Assembly: GCA_025602905.1 (NCBI GenBank)
Contig: JAHLKI010000003.1
Span: forward strand, 992,001 to 1,056,000
Direction: 5' to 3'
Length of the DNA: 64,000 bases
Source of the DNA: Phlyctochytrium arcticum
Taxonomy: Eukaryota > Chytridiomycota > Chytridiomycetes > Chytridiales > Chytridiaceae
The notes under the pieces are model-generated. The model worked only from the letters and a program-made list of their open reading frames with translations. It was not told the DNA's origin and ran no database searches. A program made the position numbers and the translations under genes. Shown here in pieces: positions 21,560 through 33,539 of this stretch. The stretch's first letter is position 1. Each line of letters opens with the position of its first letter.

Positions 21560-21850
21560 AACCGGTGGGGCTACATCCGTGCTAGGGTCAACAAGTTTGT
21601 GGGCTGCATGTAGCTACAACGAACTTAGGATCAGGACATCTGAAAGATCAGATCCTTCCCGAGGCTCTGAAAGGTTATCGGCTGAAGTACAGGTCTGCCT
21701 TCACCTTGACTCACTGCTGGAAGGTTCTGGAGAGTTGCCCAAGGTAAGTAAATGCCATGCCTCTCAAGTCTGTTTATATTGATATTCATTCAACCTGTAA
21801 ATTATTTTTTTAATGCAGATGATACCTGGTGAACTTTCGAGAAGTTGAAG
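21560..21850 (+). pseudogene. Possible Myb/trihelix-like fragment
   Basis: Short pieces in different frames read RWGYIRARVNKFVGC and then KYRSAFTLTHCWKVLESCPK. This resembles the pattern W...NKF.G ... F...HCW.VL...PKW seen in Myb/SANT-like proteins linked to PIF/Harbinger transposons. A GTAAGT site at about 21745 and a TTTTTTTAATGCAG acceptor near 21820 suggest an intron. A stop codon and a frame change lie between the pieces. The similarity is short, so the call is tentative. Confidence 0.35.
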
Positions 21851-22082
21851 CCTGTCTAGTCCTAGTCACGTTGCATAGTCTAGTTAGAGTAGCTTGCGGT
21901 TGATCTTTTGGTTATCATTTTTTCAAACTCTCCAAGCTCTTCCATAATACATTTGTCTCTGTCGGAGTTTGTGAAAGTACAGCTTGCGGCATATTTGCCA
22001 AGTCCGAACGCGTCCGATTCTTTCACAACCTACTATAGCCCGCACAACTCCTCACTACAACTCCTCAACAACCAACCACAGT

Positions 22083-23061
22083 ATGTCCTACAACCATACC
22101 GATCCCCACAACAACGGCTACTTCTTGGATCATCTTCAGTCCGAAGAATCTAGCGTGCCCAGGGCCGGCAGTTACCCTTCCCAAAACGTCAACCGTCAAG
22201 ATCTTGGGACGTATCACAACTACCCACCATACATGCCGCAACAGGGTCAAGGGCACATGCATCAGAATAACCCGATGTATGTTGGACACCTACTGTATTC
22301 TGAAGGGCAAGAAGAAAAGTGTCCAGAATGGCTTGATTGCCAACTGGGTAGCCCGCCTCCCTGCCACTATCCTCCATCCAGGATTCAAAATTCCCATGCA
22401 TGCCGAATTTGTCGGACACTTTGCCAACCTATGGATTGCCTCCCACATCACCAAGGGGCTCAAGCCATGCAAATGTTCCGAAATATTTGCACGCTACGCA
22501 TGCTGGATCTGGATGGCTCTCGTAGCCATGCTTCTCTCGGGTAGCGACATCAGATTGGACGACCCACAAAGCCCCTTCTGGATCTGGGTACACGACATTG
22601 ATCTCGATGCCATTATCAGAATTTACGACAGTTCTGATCCGGAGGTCTTGATCACCATTGTGATCTGGCTTTTTGACCACAACAAGGAGTGGATCTTCCG
22701 CTCTGGTCGCTTGCTCCCTTTACTGATCGTCGACTTACTGGAAAGGATCCTGATGACCGACATTGGCGACAATCTTAATGCTGTCGAAGACAAGTACCGG
22801 CACCAAACAGTCGTGGACGACTTTCGGAAGGTCATCAATGTCTCCGCTATAACACAAGTGACTACGGCAGACCCCAAGTGGCAGATGGACAGCCCATGTG
22901 CTATGTTAGGGGCCCTGATGGCTGCCGACATGTTCCCATGTCATCCCTTTCCCAATGAAGTCAAAGTACAGGTAGCTGCATCGCGAATTCTCCCAGCTAT
23001 TGTCGCGCACGAACACCGACCAGATTCCTCCTCCTCAATCCCACTCTGGGTTAGCAATTGA
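22083..23061 (+). CDS. Gene B, copy 2 (unknown partner gene of A/B family)
   Basis: Exon 1 starts at ATG 22083 with a Tyr/His/Asn/Gln-rich segment. A short intron (about 22277-22319, GTATGT...AAAG) leads to a long exon ending at the TGA-adjacent stop at 23061. The main part is rich in hydrophobic helices (SPFWIWVHDIDLDAIIRIYD; VLITIVIWLFDHNKEWIF; LGALMAADMFPCHPFPNEV). I recognise no domain. It aligns along its length with the minus-strand gene at 51546-52505 (for example NPFWIWV and VLTIVWMF there), which has two introns this copy lacks. As in copy 1, it converges on a gene A remnant, here at 23593-24600. The gene seems intact; a role with the gene A product is inferred only from the repeated pairing. 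Confidence 0.62.
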
Positions 23062-23592
23062 ATGGGCCATTATTACTACAAAACTCAGTTTGAAAACAAA
23101 GCAACCGCCACGGAGCACACGAATTCCGTGATCAACAACTTCTGCTCGGGTGTTCTCTCTCCCGTTCTATGTATTTTTTTATCATTTCTTCACTTGCATC
23201 GATCTTACTTCTTCTTTCTCAATCTCATTTTGCACCTGTTTTGTATTCTTTCAATATTTCGAATATTTGTCTTCTCCACTTTTTCTTACAACCTACTGCC
23301 AACGTATCTCTATTTGTTGTGAACCAAGTTCCATGCGGATCCAAAACCCCATTAGTGTAGTCATAGTAACACAGGTTGTGGGACAGAAGGGTTTTGACGG
23401 GATCGCTCACACAGACACGAGAGTAGGACAAATAAGGGATTTGATCCATCCATCTGTACAATAAGCATAACCTACATCGAAGAACCAAGAACCAGTTCAT
23501 TCTACTATTCAAATAAATTTCAATATTTCAAAACTTTGTCTTCTCTACTTGTTTTTACGTTTTCAATTTAAAACCTTATTGCCCACGTATCT
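23062..23592. other. Gap between convergent genes B and A, copy 2
   Basis: T-rich, low-complexity sequence with two short near repeats: CCAACGTATCTCTATTTG near 23300 and CCCACGTATCTCTATTCA near 23582. No gene is supported. It is the shared 3' side of both genes. Confidence 0.4.
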
Positions 23593-24600
23593 CTATTCAA
23601 ATAAATTGATCAATTTCATAACAAAAGTAATAATTATGTGCTCAGAAACTTGGAAATAACAGCACTTGTAAGCAAAGGAATCTGCCAATTTCACTATGCC
23701 AGACGATTGGGTGCGGGAGAACACTGGCAGTCCGGTGTTGTGATCCCGGCCCTCCATCCGCAGCTTTTGGCAGCAAGCAAATGCATGGTAAATGTTGTCA
23801 GGGCTTTGGTGTTCCAGTATGACAGTAGTGACAAACCAAAATTGACTGAGATTATCCACAATGATGCAATCTTGAAAAACTTCTTGGTAGCAAACTAGAA
23901 CCTTACAATTTTTGTAATACTTGGTGGTCGGAGGTGTGACGTTCATCAATTGCAAAAACTTGCTTGCTTTGTCGGATGTGATGAGGGGGCCTAGTCGTAC
24001 AACATCGTCACCAATAGGTGCTGGATCTGTCCTTCAAAATGATCTGCAGTGCATGGGGAAGTATGTATTTTTTGAGCATGGTAAAAGAAACATTTTTGTG
24101 GTTGCTTGATCGACAAACATTTGTTTTTGTCACCAACTCCAACAGCAGGTGTACCTCTAGACGCGCACCCGGAAAGTCATTCATTGCTACCAACAAATGT
24201 TGTGTTATTAAATCCAAAAAGTAAAACTCCCTCATTTGAAACTAACCACTATAACGGGTAATCCCATAAACTGTTGACTCAGTTTCTTGAAGGTCTTTAT
24301 CCGCTAAGCTTTCAATATAACGGGCTTGCTCTTTAACGTGAGTTCTCAAAGCGGATCGGGTGCCGTCTGCAATGTGTTTCACAAGATTTGGTTGAGTTTT
24401 GGTGCATACATGGCAGCAAGAGTGAGTTGCACCACCCGTGCGTTTAAATCCGGCTGCTTCTGTACGGGCCGGTCCGTCCCCTTCCCGACCATGAAAGACC
24501 GAGAAAACCATTGCGACGCAACGCAAAGCAGCAACAGACATGGGAATTCCGCGAATCAAATGATCCAAGTCTTTTTTGATGCGGGTTTGGATTAAATCTG
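23593..24600 (-). pseudogene. Gene A, copy 2: truncated, internally deleted
   Basis: The minus strand starts at about 24600 in mid-gene with LIQTRIKKDLDHLIRGIPM. It continues VFSVFHGREGDGPARTEAAG and CCHVCTKTQPNLVKHIADG, matching copy 1 (49700-50070). After an intron-like gap, MNDFPGARLEVHLLLELV is followed directly by RSSNHKNVSFTML, whereas copy 1 has several hundred bases in between, so an internal piece is deleted. The C-terminal part (KVLVCYQE...FWFVTTVILE...CCYFQVSEHIIITF) aligns with 51050-51340. The N-terminal zinc fingers are absent. The piece is a dead copy lying tail-to-tail with gene B copy 2. Confidence 0.72.
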
Positions 24601-25555
24601 GTGATGGAAAGAGTTTCTTCTGGTCTCTGGTATATACCAGAGTCTTAAGGGGTCCAGGGGTTTGCCAAATGTTGCAGTTTCATGTGTTAGCCCTAACCCC
24701 GGCCCAGTCACCCCCGACCCTTGTTCCCATGGAGATTCTTTGTTTTTTTGGGAAATCCTTTTGTTTTTCTCTAGATCCAATCTTATCCTCGATAGATCTG
24801 TATGTCTTTCCTACCCATAGAATTTTCTTGGGGTGTCCAGAAAATCGGCCCTTTTCCACTCTTTCATCCCATATGGTTTTGTGCGTCAGTTCAGCATCGT
24901 TGTGTGCTCAATAATTTTCCTGCACACTGAGGATTCTCTGGGCCGGATTTCTCGGATCTTGCTTACGTGGTCCCCCTTTGCGCACCGGTTATCTTTGGGG
25001 GCATTTCCTTTGTTTTTGTTTCAGATTTCATGTTTTCTCTCATCAAGACCATCATCTTTCCGATGTCTTTATATTATCCAATGGTGGTTTTTCATTCCAC
25101 AAACTTCTGTCCGTTCCTGCGGATTACTCCATGAAAAAAAGGGCTTCTCCATCTGCTTAGTGGGTAATAGCGGCTCTCATGTTTTTTCTTGTCGCCTGTA
25201 CTCTCAATCCATTTGCGTCCATCTGGCTAAGACTGGCTTGCATCCGTCGGATGGTCGTTTTATGACTGCTGGTGTTTCTAAATTTATAACTTTTCCAAGA
25301 GTTGATTCCGTTTCCAGATTCCATATTCTCCATCCCCGATTACACCTGACACGTAAGTGCCGTACCTGAGATTTGTGTGATTACCTGTGATACTGAGACT
25401 TTCCTACATGCTCTCTTCTTGCACCCTGTTCCCTTGCTTTACACGAATTTGACTTTTGACGCAAGTGTATTCCAAAACATTTCTATCCTAAATTCTAATC
25501 TATTATGTACAGATGTGCTACTCTAATCTACTCTCGCTCGACCGCCCAAACTCCT
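24601..25555. other. T-rich region without a supported gene
   Basis: The region between the gene A remnant and the stop codon of the Helentron-like gene is pyrimidine-rich with open frames of low complexity (112 and 178 codons, plus strand) and no domain. The 3' end of the Helentron-like element should lie here, but I could not find a convincing hairpin and terminal tetranucleotide. Confidence 0.4.
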
Positions 25556-28500
25556 CTATCTATCTGCGAAATATTCTTTGAACATCTCCATCTTGCTACC
25601 GCTGCAAATGAGTTGGTCCATCTTGGTCTGTGTTTGCTTTGCTAACTGCCCTAGACGCTCAAGTTCTTCCATCATTTCCTTGCTTGGTTTGAAGTAGGCA
25701 ATATCTGCGGGTGTCAGAGGTTGTAGCAGCCGTGTTGCCATTGGTCCTGATAACGACGTTCCACGCGACCACCCAACATACATAGTGGTTTGTTGCGGGT
25801 TCCTGCGGTGGGGAGTGAGCAGCGGGGCCAATATCACTCCTGGAAGGGTAAGCCCTTGACATTTGTCGACTGTCATGGAGAACGCTAACACGAATGGCAG
25901 CTGTTTGATGTGGATTTTGAATCGTCGGTGCGGCAGCTTCACTTCGACCGGGCTGGTGGTTTCGTATGGGCGAATGCCGACAACGCCCTTCGGTACATCC
26001 GGCTGCAACTGTACCGTGTCGAACCCTTTGAGCGCTACAAACACAATGTCAGGCAGGGTATCCGATTCTAGCAACCGCGTCCCGTTCCCAAGCACCGATT
26101 CCGTAAAAGTGCTTGCATTGCTCATTTGGATCTTGACGACTGTCCCGAGGGTGCCGTTTGACAGCCGCCGCTTTTGGTCAACGTTCTTCGTCACTTGGAT
26201 AGGGCATCCGACGCATAGGTCTAAAGTCATACGAAACTGGCCGGTAGCGCTATCTGGCAACTTCCGCAAGCTTGCGCGCTCTCCCGATGTGAGGTGTCCC
26301 CTTCTTGTCGTTTTGAGCACTGCGGTGAATCGATATGTGTCGTTTGGCCGCGACCGTGCGACTTCATTCAAACATGCGTTATTAAATGCGCTCCTGTGGA
26401 CGGTGGCGGTAGTCAATATTGGCCGCAACAGAGGTGCACTTCCCGCAGATGGCGTTTCCCCTGGCGTCAACACTTGTCCAGTCATTGTTGCTATGTCTTG
26501 CATACGGAGCTGGCCAGTACGCATGTGGGTCATAAGATTTGCATACGGCGTTTTCGGGCCTTGGCGCATGTTCTCGGTCAAGAAAAAAACGTTGTGTATG
26601 CCGTGGTAAACTGCATGCCCGGTTGCCACCTTCAACGAATCGGATGCTCTCAACGGGGTATACAGTTTCGCCCCCGACCATGCTGACAACTGCAACCAAT
26701 CACCACAGATGAGTATGGAGACCCCGCCCATTTCCACAAACGGCCTGTCTTTCACCAGCTTCAGCGTTTCCGATAACAAAGCCAAGTACTGCTTGCTGAG
26801 GAGCGTTGTTTCATCTACGATCAGCACTTTCAGCGGTGCAAATGTTTGGATTTCCACGGGGTTGACCTTGCAACGGCGGGTGCAATTCGTCGTCCAATTG
26901 AATAGTTTGTGTAGATGAGTTCCTCCCGCATTTACCCCTGCAATTCCCGAAAATGCTGTCGTCATCACTGCATTCGGCCGACCCCATCCTCTTGCCAAAT
27001 GCAATAGTGCTTTCAGGACAAAACTTTTGCCCGTACCCACCTGCCCCCACATCGCTGCCATGAATCGAAACTCCTTCCCGGTGTTGCCGTCTCTTGCCAT
27101 GTCGAGGGGTACATCGTCTTCCGCAGCGAATTGGTACAGCAAGCTCGCTGCCACCATTACAAACACTCGATGCTGCTCGCGGTTCAGACCAAATTGCCGG
27201 GATACATATGCTATCGTTGGGAACTCCGTTAGCACTGGGTTGGCGGAAACGGGTGCTGGCGCTGTCCAATCGAGCTCTCCTAGACATGCTTCGTAGTGGT
27301 CTACTTGTGTGGCCATTATCGGAAATATTGCTGAAAACTGGGCTTCTCGGTCTGTTCCTCCCATTTCCGCAACAATGCCATATTGGGGTTGGAAAAGCTG
27401 GGCTGCCGCATCAAACTCGCTCAAATTGTCTACGTGTCTAATGTCCGTTTGCCACTGGGGTACTGAACCCAGTTGTGTTGCGAACGCCAATGCCTCTGCC
27501 GCGTGGGGTATGTGGTTGATATCCACCGGCGGATCTTCAGCGCCTTCGGTAGGTTCCGCCCCTTCTGAACCATCATCACTTGGCAGATCGCTTGTTTCTG
27601 ACGCACTGTCCTCTTCCCAAATCTCTTCTCCCTCTTGTTGAGTCCTCAACACTACAGGAACTTCGGGATGACTGTTGCGCAGCTCCGCCTCCATATTCCG
27701 TCGGCCCTGCTCCGCTGCCCGTCTTTTTCCTAAGAAATGATCCTCCGTGTTTCGCAGGAACTGTCGCAGCGCCAGGAAGTTCGCCGTTCCATCATCAGTC
27801 TCAAGATATTCGTAGAACGTTCCTTCCCAAGTGCTGCATGTCCTCAATGATTCTAATGTGCGGTGCGGCTTGAACAAGAATAACAAAATCTTGAAAGTTC
27901 GCTCCGACGCTTCCTCTGTCAAGTCATCACGGCTAAGGTCGGCCACTTGCTTCGAAACCACGTTGACAAAAACTGCCTTCTTCCGCTTTTCCAACCGGTG
28001 TGTACTGCGGTGTGGATGGCCATCCTTGAATTGGTGTGTGCCTGATGATTTCTGAGTCTTGCGTTTCAGATACGTGCCTATGAACAAGAACAAACACATG
28101 TCTTCGAATTCGGGTGTTTCCGGTCTACCGAGGTAGTCGCTTCCCTGGTTGATGGCATAGAACTTCTTCCCGACACTGTCCCCGTCGCCGTGATCTGCCA
28201 TATCATTGACGTCCTCTTGACTCGCTTCGCCGATTACGACATCAACTTCTCCTTCCAATGTGAGGGCGTTGATAATTGACTTCACGAAGAGATGTACGAC
28301 TTCGTGCGATTCGTAGAAAGCCGATTTCCGGAAAAGATATAGTGCCGCCATCGTGGATGTTACTTCCATTTTGCCGCTCAAGTCAGTTACTTGTCGCTTC
28401 ATTCTCCGGAATCCGCGGGTCCATGCAGGTATCTGCTCAGTATCAGTGGCGTGGGCCTCGTCGCGGATGCTTTTGCGCAACGCCGACACGTAAAAGGTGT

Positions 28501-31411
28501 GCAGTTTCTCGAACTGCATTTGCGGCTTGAAGGTGTACTTGAGAACATACTGTTTGATATCCGCCGCTTCCCCGCCTAGCATAAGCCGTACGTCGTGATT
28601 GAATTTGAACAGGCTGGCGAAGAGTGGATTGTAGTTGTTGAGGTACAAGGAACCGTTCTGGCGCTCCAACGACACCGTCATAGCTGTCACTTGCGTGCAC
28701 GGCACTGCGTGCTCCGGCTTCATGAAACAACAATAGCATCCGCTAAGGGTTCGGACGCTTTTCTTGAAACAAGACCGTGCATGTCGCCATGAGTGCAGTT
28801 GATAGGCGAATAAGCTACTTTCGAAGTGCAACATGTCTTCCGGATTCCGTGGTTCTATGACGGTCTCCAGCGGTAGCGGCTTCCAGGAACAGTTTACCAT
28901 ATCTGCATCTTCCCGTGTCCACAATTCAACACTCAAGATTCCGCTCCGGGTCGCAAAGTACTCAGCGGAGTTGGTTGCAACATCCTGATCCGTATGTCCC
29001 TCCCCACATGCCGTACATATGGCCGATACTGGTGCCGTCCAGTTGGGTCTTGCTTGCCGGAACGCCCGCAAAGGTGTCGGTTGAAATTCAAGCGGTGATC
29101 CGCATTGCGCAGAAAATGGATGAAGAGGAATGGGGGATGTACTGCTGACTACGGATGCGGCATATTCGGCGACTTGCGAGAGGAAAGTATTCGGGCTAGG
29201 TTTGCTAGCCATTCGCATGAATTGGCTGGTTGTCAATGGAAGATTGTATACCCACACAAGGTAGTGCGCGTGTAGATTTCCTGATCCTTGCGTCTCCACC
29301 GCTGCTGAAAACGCTTTCACCACTCCCAACGCCCCCCCCCGCCTCGGCGCGGCTCTTGCTTTGTGGTATCCCACCCGAGAAATGTGTCTTGGATGGTGTT
29401 CATCACTCGATCGAAATTCCTGGCAACTGCCATAGGATTCTTGCCAACCTCCTCTCTGCGCTCCTCCCGCGTCATGGCTTGGATGCGCTTGTTGATGTCA
29501 GAGATTGCCATGTCTGCTCCTTCATACTGAGTGTACTGAACTACACGGAACGAGTTCATTGAGTCCGGGGTGACGGTGAAGAAGATGTTGGGGAGACCGA
29601 GAGCGTTGGTGAAGGCGTTCATACGGTTCCGTGCCGCCGCTCGTTCTTCGTTTGACCCCCAGTATGAACTCATTCCTGCTGCGACCCCATTCTTGAGTGC
29701 CAGCACTCCTGTGGTAACGGGTGTCCGTTCGGTTACCCGCAAAGATCGGCCTGCTGCTTGGGTTCTCGCTGCTTCCTGGTCGGCGTATTGTTGAATTTCT
29801 TCTAGTGTGACGGTTGCGGCTAATTCGGCAGATTTGGGTGCTAACCAACATCGTAGATGTACTGAAGATTGGGCCCGTTTGCGTGCTGCTATGTTGAATG
29901 CCATTAGGATGAAGGCCCCATGCTTCGCAAACCGTTGCTCCGGGAGTCTCAAGACATATCCCATCCATTCTTCGAGGGAGACTGGATTTCTGCGGCTTTC
30001 CGATGGTCCGCCGCGGCCATACGGCAACAACTCCGGTATTCGCATGTACATAGACTCTGGGTCATCGTCTGCGACAAACGTGGTGGATCTCTTCATTTGC
30101 ACCCGGTTCTGGTCTTTGCGGTGGACGAGCAGCTGGATGGCTCGCGTTACTTGCATTGCATTGCTGTCCCCATCGCGAGTATCGATGATAAGTGATGTCT
30201 CGATCTCCAGGGGCACTTGCTGACACATTTCGTTTTCCATTGTAGCGGCCTCTGCTGCTCGGTGACTGCTGAGTGATCCCTGTAGAGTTGACGCGATTTC
30301 TGGGTATTCTGGATCTTCCTGGTCAATATTGATGATGGACGTAGCTTGGTCAAATGTTGCGTCAGGTAAATTGATGTCAATATCGATTTCCTCGTACAAC
30401 CGGTTGTGCAGTTTGAAAAACTACAGCAGGGTGTAAATGCTCCGCCGGTTCCCTTTGAACTCCTTTGCGACGCGTATCGTGGCCTCCTTGGTAAATGCGC
30501 CCACTGTCGTGACAAAGATGTCCCCGTTTGGTTCCATGTCTCTGGGAAGAAGAAGTGCAGGCGGGGATGGGTCGGCTAGGATCGCGTAAGAGTGCCCCTT
30601 CAGCCGGTTGAACTTTCCTCCGTGGACGACTGTGATGTGGTGCGCCGACTGGACGGGTGCCGCCATACTGAAATCCACCATTGTTGCTGCGTTGTACACA
30701 TTTGCCGGAAGGGAGCCAACGAACAGTCCATTGGCAATGGCAAAACGGGGCGGCGTGTCTGCTGAGCGGCGGAGTGAATGCAGGCATGGCTGGCAGAAGT
30801 GCATTACGACGTCCGACGTTCCCGTACTTGCTGGATGTGAGAAGCCGCTGCGAGAGTGTAGAAGCCCGGAGAACCTTGCATCGAACTCGCTGGCATCATA
30901 CTCTTGTGCCAGGCGCCGTGGGAACCCCTCATCAGGGCAACCCAACCGCGTGCAGATTGCCTCCATTGGTATGTGCGGGCTGTGCACACTGAGTTTGGTC
31001 ACTTGTTGCTGGATCCACAGTGTGCCACATACTGCGCAGACCTCTTCACGCATGTTCCCATCTGCAAGCGCGTCGCGTGTTTCTTGGTATACTCTTGTGA
31101 TGGTGTCCTTGGCTATCGGGCCCAGTATGGGATGTTGCTCCATCTCCACTAATTCTGCAGCCGTGTAGAACTGCGGATGATGTCGGTCTGCTTGCGTCTG
31201 TCGTTGCCTTCTTCTGGCTTCATTTCTGCGGCCCCGTTGTTCCTTTGTCCTGCGTTCTTGCGCAGCAGTTTGTATGCTGAAACCGGCTCTGTATTACATA
31301 TTAATATCTCACTTAATACATATGCGTTTTCTCATACACTTACAAAGGGTTGTGACGCTGTGCACGTAGGCGTCGCATGCTTATTGCCGCTGGCGGACTT
31401 GCTCGCGGCAT
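25556..31411 (-). pseudogene. Divergent Helitron/Helentron-type Rep-helicase
   Basis: This is a rolling-circle replicase fused to a Pif1-type helicase, about 1950 codons. The predicted start is ATG 31411. An intron at 31277-31343 (67 bases, GTAAGT...TTTCAG) joins a basic segment (RRTKEQRGRRNEARRRQRQ) to a zinc-finger-rich N-domain (CAVCGTLW, C...C pairs). A helitron-like N-domain follows, then the HUH motif (NLHAHYLVWV) and a tyrosine block (IKQYVLKYTFK). The helicase has Walker A (GQVGTGKS), Walker B (LIVDETTLL), CGDWLQL and FSMTVDKCQG. Two defects break it. A TAG at 30421-30423 lies between in-frame halves, and a frame change coincides with the nine-C run at 29332-29340. The Rep sequence is unlike the other Helitrons here, so it is a separate clade. 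Confidence 0.82.
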
Positions 31412-32372
31412 GGTGTTGTGGTTGGTCCTGTTGCTTTGCTGTTCGTTGTTTACTGGGGTGTCGCTGGGGGTGTTGGGGGGGAAGCGTGATGCGGATTTCA
31501 CTGGCAAGAGTCTTGTACTTTGTGTCGTTCTTCTAGCTGGCCCCCTGATCTCAAATACGCTTGTGGGTTCTGCATTCTCTTTCCACAAAGGAGTTGATGC
31601 CGTTTTAACTTAACCTTTTGACGGCTAACCGTTTTGGATGTCATTTACTTAATGTTAGGGTTGCTCCCGCCTAACCGAAACTGATATTTTCCTTTATTCA
31701 TTTGTTTTTGTGCGAGACCTTGTTCTGGCTTTCCCGTTACATAGTACATACTCCTTCTAAATAATGGACATGTTCTCCTTTCGCTCCCTGAGTTTTTCAA
31801 CTTGCTTTCCCCCTCCGCTTGCCATGTTCTGCGTTGTCGCTTTTCATTCAACTACGACTTCATGCCGTTTACGCTTAACCTTGTTAATGACTTTCCGTTC
31901 TGAGGTCATTCAGGTTTGCGGCTGACTTGGCCGCTGCCTTGCGTTAATTTTAGAGTTACGTTAACGCTTCCCTTTCCACAGATACATGCATTCCTCATCA
32001 CACATATCCTTCTTACTTCCTTTCAAGTTGACTCTCGCCGTTGAAGGTTGACCGCTCTTCTTTCCACTACGGAGGCAACTAGCCGCTTTACACTTACTGT
32101 TGGACGGTGGCCGCCTGTGCTTCCGCGTCCCGTTCCATTTGAGCTTCTATCCCCTTACGCCCCGTTTTTCGCACGCTTCTGGACGCTTGCCGCTTGCCTC
32201 TACTCCTGAGTTCAATCGAATATACGCGTATCCTTTCTCCGCTCGGCGTTCCTCAATCGTTCCTAATAGGTTGCCGCTTCTCTTTCTGCTGCCCGCTTTG
32301 TTGTGTATGAGATCTGCCCTTTCATGTAATTATGCCATATTTCTAAGTCCTTGCCCTGTCCTGCCTGCCACC
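31412..32372. other. Divergent promoter region of the Helentron-like element
   Basis: About 960 bases separate the replicase start (minus) from the TATA box of the plus-strand gene. Several stretches look like decayed copies of one another (ACCTTTTGACGGCTAACC, ACCTTGTTAATGACTTTC). No gene is supported. It could hold control sequences for both genes. Confidence 0.4.
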
Positions 32373-32380
32373 TATAAAAA
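32373..32380 (+). promoter_or_regulatory. TATA box of the 32513 gene
   Basis: TATAAAAA in the context CACCTATAAAAAGGTCGC lies 133 bases before the ATG at 32513. A CA-rich and CT-rich leader follows. Confidence 0.65.
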
Positions 32381-32512
32381 GGTCGCTGCCCGTGGGAAAA
32401 CCCACAACAACATCCCTCTGTTACACCCACTGCACATCCCTGCTTCAGCATCTTCCACTCTCTCTTGCTTCCTCCAACCACCCTTGCAACCCCCCCACCC
32501 CCCTTCTTCTCC

Positions 32513-33145
32513 ATGCTTGTCATCACCTCTGCCGTGAAGGTGCTGTCCATCGTCAGCAACGACCACAAGAAATGGGACGTTATTCTCGCCGTACCCACTG
32601 CAGATGGGGCTTTCGTCGAGCTTCCCGCAAGCGTTTGGGTGAAGCCTAACCGGATTGTTGAACCTGAGGAGGACGAGGGGTACTTCTGCGTTGCTGCTAT
32701 TATGGATGCTAAGTCGAGTGACCTTCAAGTTTACACCTTTCAACCTCTCCCAGACTGGACTGAACCCTGCCCTGCCCAAGTCTCCCTAACAGGCATCATT
32801 TCCACTGTTCAAGAAGACTCCGCCAAATTGGGCTACCGTGTTTATCGGGACGGCGTGGAAGCCCATCGTTCAGTTACCATCACCCGTCCAGGTGGATGGA
32901 AAACCCGGCGTTCCGTTCTCGTCAAAGGTGCTGTCTTGGAAGTCGTGGGTGAACTGCTCTCCCTGGACGAGGTAGAGGTTTCCAACTTCTACTTGACCGG
33001 TGCTACCGCTAGACTCCCTACCATCACTAATGCCGCTAGCACCTCCCGTGCCCAAGTCTGGGGGCGCAAGCCGCAATCAGCAGCTGACAGCCCTGTGAGG
33101 AAACATCGTTCTGCCGCCCAGCGCACGGGTTCCATTTTAGGCTAA
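32513..33145 (+). CDS. Small protein beside the Helentron-like gene, possible OB fold
   Basis: This 210-residue frame starts at ATG 32513 (MLVITSAVKVLSIV), after a pyrimidine-rich leader and a TATA box. The frame is open further upstream, but that part is low-complexity proline codons, so I choose the inner ATG. It has alternating hydrophobic stretches typical of a beta-rich fold (WDVILAVPTADGAFVELPAS; LQVYTFQPLPDW; RSVLVKGAVLEVVGELLSL) and a basic, Ser-rich tail. The pattern is compatible with an RPA-like OB fold, and plant and some other Helitrons carry RPA-like genes, but I see no diagnostic motif. It is transcribed away from the replicase and may belong to the same element. No frame damage is visible. 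Confidence 0.6.
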   Translation: MLVITSAVKVLSIVSNDHKKWDVILAVPTADGAFVELPASVWVKPNRIVEPEEDEGYFCVAAIMDAKSSDLQVYTFQPLPDWTEPCPAQVSLTGIISTVQEDSAKLGYRVYRDGVEAHRSVTITRPGGWKTRRSVLVKGAVLEVVGELLSLDEVEVSNFYLTGATARLPTITNAASTSRAQVWGRKPQSAADSPVRKHRSAAQRTGSILG

Positions 33146-33539
33146 ATGATCTCAAACTTGTGCGCAGCTGTGGACTGAACACTTTCTGAGCAGAAGAACG
33201 TCTATTAAAACCTTAAAGATAGGCATACTGATATGAATGATTCCCTTTCAATGAAGTCAAATTTGAGGTTTCCAAAAAAAAATTCATGCTTTGGTAATAA
33301 AACTAGTCTATTCTACGAAAATTTTGAGAAGAGAGTATAACCGCGATGGGCTTGTTGGAGGATTGGAGACTTGGACCTGGATAGATTCAGTTAAAAATTG
33401 CAGGAATGAAATTTCAGACATGTCTCTAGGAACTGACACAAGCTGTGGGCATTTGGTGCGGTCATTCCGGCGATTGATGCATATCTATGTCCGCGTTTGT
33501 GTCAGCACGATCAAGATGCGGTAGGTCACAGTGAGTTAC
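33146..33539. other. Spacer, no supported gene
   Basis: AT-rich sequence between the tail of the 32513 gene and the tail of the minus-strand gene ending at 33540. The two genes converge here. Nothing else was recognised. Confidence 0.4.

Noticed and set aside
22083..23061. Gene B as a TET/JBP-type oxygenase, known to pair with fungal transposons
   Set aside because: I see no HxD...H iron-binding pattern. The protein is helical and rich in aromatic residues instead.
24833..25369. 178-codon plus-strand frame
   Set aside because: T-rich sequence giving Phe/Ser/Leu codons, without domain or start context.
25863..26609. 248-codon plus-strand frame opposite the Helentron-type helicase
   Set aside because: It is the antisense shadow of a long helicase frame with clear motifs.
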